Positions 16,945 to 25,110 of a DNA stretch of 54,549 nucleotides are shown one piece after another. Source of the stretch: an uncultured Oscillospiraceae bacterium (GTDB lineage Bacteria > Bacillota > Clostridia > Oscillospirales > Ruminococcaceae); assembly GCA_934539585.1 (NCBI GenBank), contig CAKTCT010000017.1, positions 1 through 54,549 of the forward strand, written 5' to 3'. Every line of letters starts with the position of its first letter. The stretch's first letter is position 1. Both the position numbers and the translations under genes were made by a program. The notes under the pieces are model-generated. The model had not been told where the DNA came from. It did not search any database and saw only the letters and a list, made by a program, of their open reading frames with translations.

Positions 16945-18354
16945 ATGTATCGGGTGCTTTTGATTGACGACGAACGGCTGGTCCTGGCCAGTCTGCGGCG
17001 GCGGATTCCCTGGGAAGCCTGCGGCTTCACCGTCTGCGGCCAGGCGTGCAGCGGCAGGGAGGGACTGGAAAAAATCCGGGAGCTCCAGCCGGAGCTGGTG
17101 TTCACCGACATCCGGATGCCGGGGATCAGCGGCCTGGACCTGATCCAGCAGGCCCGGACGGAGTTCCCCCAGGTCCGGTTCGTGGTCATCAGCGGGTACA
17201 GCGAGTTCGAGTACGCCAAGCGGGCCATTGAATACGGCGTTCTGGGCTTCTGCGTCAAGCCCTTCGACGAGGAGGAAATCAAGACCCTGCTGGGGAACAT
17301 CCGCCGCCAGCTGGACGCTCAGGCTCCGGCGGCACAGGCGGTCTCCTCGGCGGCCTTCCGCCCCGGGGACAGCCCCCAGCGGGTGGACCGGGAACTGGCG
17401 GACCTGGGGCTTTCTCCGGAGACCCCCAAATGGGTCCTGGAGCTGCTGGGCGACGAGCCGGTCCCTCCAATCCAGGGGGACTCCCGGACCCGCTGGTGGG
17501 CCCTTCCCGCCGCGGGGGGAAGGTGCTTCCTTCTGGCCGGAGCCGATGGAGCCGAGGACGCGGCCCGGTTCTTTTCCGGCTGCTCCGGCACGGTGCGCAG
17601 CGGGATCAGCGGGCCGTTTTCCTCCGGGGAGGAACTGGAGAGGGCGGCTCTGGAGGCCCGGGTGGCGGCTTACGGCTACTTCTTCGGACATCCCGGCTTC
17701 CATAAGTTCCAGGGCCGGATGGAAAGCCCGGAGCTTCCGGAGCTGCTCCGGGCCCTGCGCAGCGCATTTTCCTCCCGGGACCTGGCCGGGATCCAAAAGG
17801 CTGCCGAAGCCTTCCGGGACGGGGATTTCACCATCCGGGACGCCTTCCGCTTCTATAACACCGCGGCCCTGCTGCCCCAGGGAGAGGTTCTGCCGCTGCT
17901 GGACGACTATGCCAGCCTGACCGGGCGGTTCCCCGACGCCGGGGCCCTGGCGGCGGAGGTGGCCCGGGTCCTCTGCCAGTCGGCGGCGGCGCTGTCGGAA
18001 AGCGACTCCCGCAGCGCCGTTATGCGGAAAATCCTGCTCTACGTCAACGAGCACTACGACGACCCGGAGCTGGGCGTGGGGAAAATCTCGGAGATTTTCG
18101 GGTTCAACCAGAATTACGTCAGCCAGATGTTCAAAAAATCGGAGCAGGAGGGCTTCACCGCCTACCTGACCCGGGTGCGGATGGGCCACGCCATCCAGCT
18201 CCTCCGGGAAAGCGACTGCCAGATCCGGGAGGTGGGGGAGCGCTGCGGCTACGGGGACTACTTCTACTTCGCCCGGGTGTTCAAAAAGTACACCGGCCGT
18301 TCTCCCGGGGAGTACCGGGGGGAGACCCGGGGCGGGGAAGGGTCGGAATCATAA
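16945..18354 (+). CDS. response regulator with AraC-type output, YesN type
   Basis: The 469-residue protein starts with a receiver domain: acidic pocket DD at 8-9, phospho-acceptor Asp55 in FTDIRMPG and the conserved Lys in VKPFD. A long less conserved middle region follows, and an AraC double helix-turn-helix covers about 365-462. The AGGAGG ribosome site directly follows the kinase stop codon, so the pair is translationally linked. By analogy with YesMN systems it activates a nearby carbohydrate transporter, here most likely the operon at 11403-15018. Confidence 0.92.
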   Translation: MYRVLLIDDERLVLASLRRRIPWEACGFTVCGQACSGREGLEKIRELQPELVFTDIRMPGISGLDLIQQARTEFPQVRFVVISGYSEFEYAKRAIEYGVLGFCVKPFDEEEIKTLLGNIRRQLDAQAPAAQAVSSAAFRPGDSPQRVDRELADLGLSPETPKWVLELLGDEPVPPIQGDSRTRWWALPAAGGRCFLLAGADGAEDAARFFSGCSGTVRSGISGPFSSGEELERAALEARVAAYGYFFGHPGFHKFQGRMESPELPELLRALRSAFSSRDLAGIQKAAEAFRDGDFTIRDAFRFYNTAALLPQGEVLPLLDDYASLTGRFPDAGALAAEVARVLCQSAAALSESDSRSAVMRKILLYVNEHYDDPELGVGKISEIFGFNQNYVSQMFKKSEQEGFTAYLTRVRMGHAIQLLRESDCQIREVGERCGYGDYFYFARVFKKYTGRSPGEYRGETRGGEGSES

Positions 18355-18399
18355 GTTTTGGAAAATCCGGCAAGTTTTCGCAAAAAAAGTCGATTTTGC

Positions 18400-18421
18400 C
18401 ACTTTCAAAGTGTGATATAAT
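18400..18421 (+). promoter_or_regulatory. GH20 promoter with palindromic operator
   Basis: TATAAT at 18416-18421 with an upstream TGA forms an extended -10. A perfect 6-1-6 palindrome CACTTTCAAAGTG (18400-18412) fills the spacer, where a bound repressor would block RNA polymerase. A TTGCCA at 18396-18401 is only 14 bases from the -10, too close to be an ideal -35. Confidence 0.55.
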
Positions 18422-18462
18422 GTGGTAAAATAGAGTAAATTCATCGACTAAGGAGGATTTGC

Positions 18463-20352
18463 ATGATTACCTTTGACATCTCACGGCTGGACAAGGACCT
18501 GCTCCCCGGCCTGTCCGAGCTGGCTCCCGTCTACGGCTTCCAGCTGAAGGAAGGGGAGGGCCTGCCCCTGACCGCCTGCTCCGGCGACGGCGTGGAGGTC
18601 CGGCTGGAAAACGGGGAAGCCCGCATCGCTTACGCTAAGCGCATCCACTTCTTCCGTGGCTTCGGTCTGCTTCTGGAGGAGCTGGCCGCCGGGAAGGACC
18701 GCGTCGCCCTCCGGGAAACGCCCCAGTTTGACGACAACGGCGCGATGTTCGACGTGTCCCAGGGCAACGCCGTCCTTCGGGTGGAGTCCATCAAGAGCAT
18801 CCTCCGGCGGATGGCGGTGATGGGGCTCAACATCCTGATGATGTACTGCGAGGACAGCTACGACGTCCCCGAGGAGCCTTATTTCGGCTATATGCGCTCC
18901 CGCTACACCGAGGAGGAACTCCGGGAGTGCGACGACTACGCCTATCAGCTGGGCATTGAGATGATCCCCTGCATCCAGACCCTGTCCCACCTGATCGACG
19001 TGCTGAAATGGCCGGTTTTCCACGACATCAAGGAGGACTACGAGACCCTCTTTGTAGGCGGGGACAAGACCTACGAATTCGTGGAGCACCTGATCCGGGC
19101 GGCGTCGAAGCCCTTCCGGACCAAGCGCATCCACATCGGCATGGACGAAGCCTGGCACCTGGGTACCGGACGGTATCTCAAGGAGCACGGCCTGGTCCCC
19201 GGTGAACAGATCATGAAAGAGCATCTGGAACGGGTCATGGAGATCGTCCGGAAGCTGGGGCTGGAGCCCATGATGTGGAGCGATATGTTCCTCCGCCAGT
19301 TCGGCGGCGGCGATTATTACAGTGCAGACTTGAGCCGGTTCCCGACGGATGCAGCGGAGCTGGTCCCCGACGACGTGCAGACGGTCTATTGGGACTACTA
19401 TCACTTTGATGAGGAATTCTACGAACGGTTCATCGAGATGCACCGGGTCTTCGGGGAGCCGGTCTTTGCCGGCGGCATCTGGACGTGGGTAGGATACGGA
19501 GCCAACTGGGGCATGACCTTCCGCACCACCCATCCGGCCATGGCCGCCTGCAAAAAGCTGGGCATCCGGAAGATCTTCGCCACCATCTGGGGCGACAACG
19601 GAACCGAGGCCAATATGTACGCAAATATGTTGGGGCTTTCCCTCTTTGCGGAGCACGGCTACATCGATGAGTTCGATGAGGAGAAGTTCAAACGGCGCTT
19701 CGAGTTCTGCTGCGGGGCGAAGTACGACGACTTCTATGCGCTGCGGCTGCTGGACGAAGTTCCCGGCTGCGAGAAGGACAACCTGGAACAGGTCAACGCT
19801 TCGAAGTATCTGATGTGGCAGGATCTGATGACCGGTATGTTCGATTACCACATCAAGGGTCTGCCGTTGGACGACCATTATAAAGAGCTCGTCCCCCTGT
19901 TCCGGGCGGCATCAGAGCGCAATGGGGAGTACAATGCGATGTTCCGCTTTTATGCGGAAGTGGCAAACGTCCTCTCTTTGAAGGCGCAGATGGGCCTTCG
20001 AATCACGGAAGCCTACGAGACCGGCAATACGGCGGCGCTCTATGCACTTGCGAAAGAGGAACTGCCGGAGCTGCTTTCCCGGGTGGAGGCGCTGAGAAGC
20101 TGCCACCGGGTGGTCTGGGCCGATATGAACAAGATCATCGGCTGGGACATTTTGGATATGCGCTACGGCTCCCTGATGGTCCGGATTCGCACCTCCATGG
20201 ACGAGATCGAGGATTATCTGACCGGACGGATCTCCCGTCTGGAGGAGCTGGAGGAGCCCAGGCGTTCCTTCAACGGAAAAGAAGGGCTTGTCACCTACGC
20301 CAACTGGTACGGCCGCATCGTTTCGGCCAGCCGCATCGCTCCCGGGGCGTGA
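18463..20352 (+). CDS. glycoside hydrolase family 20, beta-N-acetylhexosaminidase
   Basis: The 629-residue enzyme removes terminal beta-GlcNAc or beta-GalNAc from oligosaccharides by substrate-assisted catalysis. The catalytic Asp-Glu pair is seen in HIGMDEAWHLG (D228, E229) at the end of a TIM-barrel strand, with an N-terminal domain before it. No signal peptide is present, so it acts on imported sugars. AAGGAGG lies about five to twelve bases before ATG 18463. It has its own palindrome-bearing promoter. With two oligosaccharide importers and a GH109-like enzyme nearby, the region fits amino-sugar glycan breakdown. Confidence 0.9.
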   Translation: MITFDISRLDKDLLPGLSELAPVYGFQLKEGEGLPLTACSGDGVEVRLENGEARIAYAKRIHFFRGFGLLLEELAAGKDRVALRETPQFDDNGAMFDVSQGNAVLRVESIKSILRRMAVMGLNILMMYCEDSYDVPEEPYFGYMRSRYTEEELRECDDYAYQLGIEMIPCIQTLSHLIDVLKWPVFHDIKEDYETLFVGGDKTYEFVEHLIRAASKPFRTKRIHIGMDEAWHLGTGRYLKEHGLVPGEQIMKEHLERVMEIVRKLGLEPMMWSDMFLRQFGGGDYYSADLSRFPTDAAELVPDDVQTVYWDYYHFDEEFYERFIEMHRVFGEPVFAGGIWTWVGYGANWGMTFRTTHPAMAACKKLGIRKIFATIWGDNGTEANMYANMLGLSLFAEHGYIDEFDEEKFKRRFEFCCGAKYDDFYALRLLDEVPGCEKDNLEQVNASKYLMWQDLMTGMFDYHIKGLPLDDHYKELVPLFRAASERNGEYNAMFRFYAEVANVLSLKAQMGLRITEAYETGNTAALYALAKEELPELLSRVEALRSCHRVVWADMNKIIGWDILDMRYGSLMVRIRTSMDEIEDYLTGRISRLEELEEPRRSFNGKEGLVTYANWYGRIVSASRIAPGA

Positions 20353-20524
20353 TTTGACGGGTTCTGCCGGGGAATCTCCGGATTCTCTGAAACTGGGAAC
20401 CTGTCCTATAAAACGTCAAGAATTGCGCGGTTTTGTATGAGAAACGCCAATGATTTCCAGGTATAATGAGGTCAAGTTCAAAAGAACGAAAACCTTGAAC
20501 AACTTGGAAAGCGAGGCGTTTCCC

Positions 20525-21790
20525 ATGAGCAAAGCAAACTACAATCCCTATGAAAATATGCTGGCGGTCCTTCGCCAGGCGGCGGACGCGGCAGGCTACA
20601 CCGAAAACGAAATCATCACCCTGGAATACCCCGAGCGGGAGCTGAAGGTTTCCATCCCCGTGGAGATGGACGATGGCACCATCCGGGTCTTTGACGGCTA
20701 CCGGGTGCAGCATTCCAGCCTCCGGGGGCCCTGTAAGGGCGGCGTCCGGTTCCACCCCGACGTGGACGAGGACGAGGTCAAGGCCCTGGCCGCCTGGATG
20801 ACCATCAAGTGCGCCGTGGTGAACATCCCCTACGGCGGGGCCAAGGGCGCGGTCCGGGTGGACCCCAAGGAGCTGAGCAAAAAGGAGCTCCAGCGCCTGA
20901 CCCGGCGGTACACCGCCATGATCCTGCCCATTATCGGGCCGGAAAAGGACATCCCCGCTCCCGACGTCAACACCAACGCCGAGACCATGGGCCTTATTAT
21001 GGATACGTACAGCATGTTCCAGGGCTACACCGTCCACGGCGTCGTCACCGGCAAGCCCGTGGACATCGGCGGCTCCCTGGGCCGCCACGAGGCCACCGGC
21101 CGGGGCGTCATGCTGGTCACTATGAAGACCCTGGACCGTCTGGGCAGGAAGCCCGAAGACGTCCGCATCGCCGTCCAGGGCTTCGGCAACGTGGGCTCTG
21201 TGGCCGCCAAGCTCCTGGCGGAAAAGGGCTGCTCCATTGTGGCGGTCAGCGACGTGTCCGGCGGGCTTTCCTGCGCCGGCGGCCTGAACATCCCCGCCAT
21301 TCTGGACTTCCTGGCCAAGAATCCCGGCAGGATGCTGGCGGACTACAACGCCGACGGCGTCTCCCACGTCACCAACCGGGAGGTGCTGACTGCCGATGCC
21401 GACATCCTCATCCCCGCCGCCCTGGAAAATCAGGTCACGGCCGACGTGGCCGGGGATATCCGGGCCAGGGTCATTGTGGAGGCCGCCAACGGCCCCACCA
21501 CGGTGGAGGCCGACGCCATCCTGGCCCAGCGGGGCATCCTGGTGGTCCCCGACGTGCTGGCCAACGCAGGCGGCGTCATCGTCTCCTACTTCGAGTGGGT
21601 CCAGAACATCCAGTCCCTGACCTGGGAGGAATCCGAGGTCAACGAAAATCTTGCCAAAATCATCACCCGCGCCTTTGACGACGTCTGGAACCTGGCGGAA
21701 CAGAAATCCGTCTCCTGCCGGATGGCCGCGTATATGACCGCTCTCCGGCGGCTGGTGGTCGCCAAGCAGTTCCGTCCCATCTTCCCGTGA
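20525..21790 (+). CDS. gdhA: glutamate dehydrogenase (Glu/Leu/Phe/Val dehydrogenase family)
   Basis: The 421-residue enzyme interconverts glutamate and 2-oxoglutarate plus ammonia with NAD(P). Substrate and catalytic residues are visible: Lys71 in GPCKGG, Lys95, Lys107 in IPYGGAKG and Asp147 in PAPDVNTN. The cofactor motif GFGNVG is at 219-224. Length equals that of clostridial glutamate dehydrogenases. ATG 20525 is chosen over 20450 because a TATAAT box lies at 20462-20467, inside the longer frame. In this setting it could recycle ammonia released from amino sugars. Leu or Phe specificity is not excluded. Confidence 0.88.
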   Translation: MSKANYNPYENMLAVLRQAADAAGYTENEIITLEYPERELKVSIPVEMDDGTIRVFDGYRVQHSSLRGPCKGGVRFHPDVDEDEVKALAAWMTIKCAVVNIPYGGAKGAVRVDPKELSKKELQRLTRRYTAMILPIIGPEKDIPAPDVNTNAETMGLIMDTYSMFQGYTVHGVVTGKPVDIGGSLGRHEATGRGVMLVTMKTLDRLGRKPEDVRIAVQGFGNVGSVAAKLLAEKGCSIVAVSDVSGGLSCAGGLNIPAILDFLAKNPGRMLADYNADGVSHVTNREVLTADADILIPAALENQVTADVAGDIRARVIVEAANGPTTVEADAILAQRGILVVPDVLANAGGVIVSYFEWVQNIQSLTWEESEVNENLAKIITRAFDDVWNLAEQKSVSCRMAAYMTALRRLVVAKQFRPIFP

Positions 21791-21819
21791 TCCCAGGCGC
21801 TGAATAAGGGAGGACCTTT

Positions 21820-22575
21820 ATGCTCATTGACGTTCACACCCACCTCTGGAAGGGGATCGAGGCCCAGTGCAGGCAGGGAATCCTGGACATGTGCGATTCC
21901 TTCGGCATCGACAAGGTCCTGGTTTCCAGCCTGGGAGGGTATCAGCCCGATCCGGAGGAGATCCGGTACTTAAACGACCAGACCTACGGCTTCATGAAGG
22001 AGCACCCCGGCCTGGTGGAGGGGTACTGCTACCTGAATCCCCGGCACCCCGACGCGCTGACCGAGCTCCGCCGCCGGGTGGAGGATCAGGGTATGTGCGG
22101 CGTCAAGCTCTGGGTGGCCACCTTCTGCGACGACCCCCTGGTGGACCCCATTGCGGAGCAGTGCGTTTCCTACGGCATCCCTATGTTGGTCCACGCCTTT
22201 TATAAGGCCGTGGATCAGCTCCCCTGCGAATCCCTGGGGGAAAACGTGGCCAATCTGGCCCGCCGCCACCCCGACGCGAAAATCCTCATGGCCCACCTGG
22301 GGGCCGACTGCCTTCGGGAGATGCGGATGGTCAAGGACTGCAAAAACGTCTGGCTGGACTTTTCTGGCTCCATCTCCCACGCCGACGATCTGGAATACGC
22401 CGTAAGGCTGGTGGGGGCGGACCGGCTCCTGTTCGGCAGCGACATGCCGGACCTGGCCTTCCAGTGCAGCTACGGCCAGCTCATCGAAGCGGACCTGACT
22501 CCGGAGGACCGGGAGAAGATCGCCTGGAAAAACGCGGTCCGGCTGTTTGGATTTGACGGGGAGGCGGTAAAATGA
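21820..22575 (+). CDS. amidohydrolase-family metal hydrolase
   Basis: The 251-residue TIM-barrel protein has the N-terminal metal ligands DVHTH (His6, His8), His125, His159 in AHLG and the catalytic Asp208 in GSDMPD, so it should be an active member of the amidohydrolase 2 (COG2159) group. These enzymes hydrolyse or decarboxylate small ring or acyl compounds; the substrate here cannot be told. GGGAGGA precedes ATG 21820, 29 bases after the glutamate dehydrogenase stop. The next gene overlaps by four bases and encodes a relative. Confidence 0.8.
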   Translation: MLIDVHTHLWKGIEAQCRQGILDMCDSFGIDKVLVSSLGGYQPDPEEIRYLNDQTYGFMKEHPGLVEGYCYLNPRHPDALTELRRRVEDQGMCGVKLWVATFCDDPLVDPIAEQCVSYGIPMLVHAFYKAVDQLPCESLGENVANLARRHPDAKILMAHLGADCLREMRMVKDCKNVWLDFSGSISHADDLEYAVRLVGADRLLFGSDMPDLAFQCSYGQLIEADLTPEDREKIAWKNAVRLFGFDGEAVK

Positions 22576-23339
22576 ACAAGTCTTTCGACTGCAACGGCCT
22601 TCTTGGAGAGTGGCCCTTCCGCCGGTTTTACCACGGCGGCATGGAGGGGCTCCGCCGGGTCTGGGACCAGGCGGGGATCGGCGCGGGAGCCGTTTCCACC
22701 CTCCGCAGCGTTTTCTATAACGACCCCATGGAGGCCGAGGAGCTTCTGGCGGAGGCTTTGAAGGGCACCGGCTGTCTCCACATTCTGGGGGTCAATCCCG
22801 CCCTTCCGGCGGCGGCCCTGTCCGTTGACGAGGCTGTGGAGCGCTTCGGCATCCGGGGCGTGCGGCTTTATCCGGGCTACCACGGCTACCGGCTGGACGA
22901 TCCCTGCATGGACCGGCTGTACGCAGTGCTGTTGAAGCACAGGCTGCCGCTGGTGGTCTCCCTCCGGCTGGAGGACGAGCGCCTGAACTACCTGGTAAAG
23001 CCCCGCACGCTGACCACGGAAGAACTGACGGCCCTTCCGGACCGGATGCCCGGCGTGAAGATTCTGTACACCGGCATCCAGGCTTACGAGGCCACCGGCA
23101 TGGCGGAAACCTTCCGGGAGAAGGAGAACCTGTACCTGGAAACCTCCTGGTTTAAGTCCGCCGTCCACCCCTTTGAGGACGTCACCGCTGTGATCCCGGC
23201 GGAAAAGGTCCTCTACGGCTCAGGCTATCCCCTCAACTGCCTCCAGAGCACTATGACCGCTCTGGACCACAGTACGATTTCAGAAGAAGCCAAGGCGATG
23301 ATCCTCCGGGAGAACGCGGCGCGCTTCTTTTTGAAATAA
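22572..23339 (+). CDS. divergent amidohydrolase-fold protein lacking metal ligands
   Basis: The 255-residue product resembles its upstream neighbour in length and barrel pattern (a LYPGYHGY segment, and a YGSGYPLNC segment where GSDxP is expected). The usual N-terminal HxH is replaced by DCNG near residues 6-9, and the catalytic Asp of GSDxP is Gly. It is therefore probably not a normal metal hydrolase. The ATGA overlap with the active paralogue suggests the two proteins are made together, perhaps as a complex in which this one is structural or regulatory. That role is inferred. Confidence 0.75.
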   Translation: MNKSFDCNGLLGEWPFRRFYHGGMEGLRRVWDQAGIGAGAVSTLRSVFYNDPMEAEELLAEALKGTGCLHILGVNPALPAAALSVDEAVERFGIRGVRLYPGYHGYRLDDPCMDRLYAVLLKHRLPLVVSLRLEDERLNYLVKPRTLTTEELTALPDRMPGVKILYTGIQAYEATGMAETFREKENLYLETSWFKSAVHPFEDVTAVIPAEKVLYGSGYPLNCLQSTMTALDHSTISEEAKAMILRENAARFFLK

Positions 23340-23360
23340 ACACCCCCTCTTTTTTCAGAA

Positions 23361-23396
23361 CCCGCAGGAAGGAAGTATCCTGCGGGCCTTTCTTTT
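23361..23396 (+). terminator. rho-independent terminator
   Basis: A perfect 9-bp stem CCCGCAGGA/TCCTGCGGG (23361-23369 with 23378-23386) is followed by a T-rich tail. It ends the unit that includes the two amidohydrolase-fold genes. Confidence 0.85.
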
Positions 23397-23511
23397 TCGT
23401 GAATTTTGATAGAATTCGTCAACTCCATACCAGTATCGTAGGAGAAAACCGCCGGGTTTTTGATTACAATGAAGATAGAACCCCACCGACCGCAAGAAAG
23501 GACGAATCATC

Positions 23512-24756
23512 ATGGATAAAAGCAAACTGGCTCTCTACGGCGGCCCCAAGGCCAAGACCACTCCCATGGGCACCGGCCCCCGCTTCGGCGAAGAAGACCT
23601 GAAATACCTGAAGGAGGCCATCGACCAGAACACCCTCTTTTACTGGTACGGCAACCAGGTGAAGCAGCTCACCGCCCGGTTTGCGGAGCTTTACGGCGCG
23701 CCCTACTGTACGGCAACCTCCTCCGGCACCGCCGCCATCCACGTGGCCCTGGGCATCTGCGGCGTCACCGCCGGGGATGAGGTCATTACCTCTCCTGTCA
23801 CCGATATGGGCACCATCATCGGCATCGTCTACCAGAACGCCATCCCGGTTTTCGCCGACCTGGACCCCCACAGCTACACCCTGGACCCCAAATCCGTGGA
23901 GGAAAAGATCACCGATAAGACCAAGGCCATTATCGCCGTCCACCTGACCGGCGGCCCCACCGATATGGACGCCATCATGGACATCGCCCGCCGCCACAAC
24001 CTGAAGGTCATCGAGGACTGTGCCCAGAGCTATATGGCTACCTATAAGGGCCAGCTGCTGGGCACCATCGGCGACGTGGGCTGCTTCAGCCTCAACGACT
24101 TCAAGCAGATTTCCGCAGGCGACGGCGGTTTGATCCTCACCAAGACCCAGGAGATGTACGAGGCCGCCCTCCGGTTCGCCGATAAGAACTACCAGCGGCT
24201 GGCCAGCCACGATACCTCCCGGGATGTGCCCTTTATCGCCCCCAACTACCGGATGAACGAGCTGACCGGCGCCGTGGGCCGGGCCCAGGTGGAGCGTCTG
24301 GAAAGCGTCTGCCGCCGCCGCACCGAGGTGGGCGACCGGATCAGCGCCGCCATCGGCAAGCTCCCCGGAATCTATCCTCCCAAGGTCCAGGCCGACAGCA
24401 CCAGCACCTATTGGTTCTATATGTTCCGGGTGGACGAGAAAGAGGCGGGCATCAGCCGCAACGACTTCTCCGAGGCCTTGGCCGCCGAGGGCATCTGCAA
24501 CCAGCGGGGATATATTCCCAGCTGCGTGTACAATTACGACCTGTTTGTCAACCGCCGGGGCTACCAGGGCACCAACTGCCCCTTCAGCTGCCCGCTGAAC
24601 GGCCATAACGTCACCTATTATGAGGGCATGTGCCCTACGGCGGAGGAAATCCTCAATACCGCGATCCGGTTCAGTATCGATGAGTTCACGACGGACCAGG
24701 ACGTGGAGGAGATCATCGCCGCGATTACGAAGATTTCCGAAGCTGCCCGGGCGTAA
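23512..24756 (+). CDS. DegT/DnrJ/EryC1/StrS-family PLP aminotransferase
   Basis: The 414-residue enzyme belongs to the sugar aminotransferase group that aminates keto-sugars, though some members act on other substrates. The PLP-binding Lys198 is seen in SLNDFKQISAGDGG, Asp169 in IEDCAQS contacts the pyridine nitrogen, and TSSGTAA near 69-75 binds phosphate. AAGAAAGGA about 9-17 bases upstream supports ATG 23512. It stands alone, followed by composite repeat copy B. No sugar nucleotide synthesis genes flank it, so a role in catabolic keto-sugar or inositol-like metabolism is as likely as cell-wall sugar synthesis. Confidence 0.85.
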   Translation: MDKSKLALYGGPKAKTTPMGTGPRFGEEDLKYLKEAIDQNTLFYWYGNQVKQLTARFAELYGAPYCTATSSGTAAIHVALGICGVTAGDEVITSPVTDMGTIIGIVYQNAIPVFADLDPHSYTLDPKSVEEKITDKTKAIIAVHLTGGPTDMDAIMDIARRHNLKVIEDCAQSYMATYKGQLLGTIGDVGCFSLNDFKQISAGDGGLILTKTQEMYEAALRFADKNYQRLASHDTSRDVPFIAPNYRMNELTGAVGRAQVERLESVCRRRTEVGDRISAAIGKLPGIYPPKVQADSTSTYWFYMFRVDEKEAGISRNDFSEALAAEGICNQRGYIPSCVYNYDLFVNRRGYQGTNCPFSCPLNGHNVTYYEGMCPTAEEILNTAIRFSIDEFTTDQDVEEIIAAITKISEAARA

Positions 24757-24783
24757 CGATAGTTTCCGCAGCGTGGGCAAAGA

Positions 24784-25076
24784 AAGTTTTGGGTCCATCC
24801 TTTTTCTAAAAGGATGGTGGGGATGGAAGGGGCAAAGCCCCTTCCTCGCCCTCCGCAGAGGGCGAAACTCCAACCCCGTTGCGCCTCGGGCGCAACCCAA
24901 AAAGAAGGAAAGGCGGCCCGCAGGCCGCCCGCGGATGTCCCTGCGGCCGGAATTTCAAAGAAATTCCGGCATAACTGCGGCATCGAACTATCCGAAGCGC
25001 ATCCCCGCGCTAGCGCCCCAAAGCGTGACCCCCGATACGCAAAAACCATCCCCCAGCCCGCTTGTCCGGCAAGCGG
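24784..25076. repeat. composite palindromic intergenic repeat, copy B
   Basis: This non-coding block shares an ordered set of hairpins with copy D. The terminal hairpin is at 24797-24817 (CATCC/GGATG arms where other copies have CAGCC/GGCTG), then GGGGC/GCCCC near 24829, CGCCCTC/GAGGGCG near 24858, TTGCGCC/GGCGCAA near 24880, GGCGGCC/GGCCGCC near 24913 and GGAATTTC/GAAATTCC near 24950. A GCTTGTCCGGCAAGC palindrome closes it near 25060-25076. No coding frame in it is credible. Confidence 0.75.
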
Positions 25077-25110
25077 GCTGTTGGTCCATTTTCCGTAAGG
25101 AGGAATTTCG

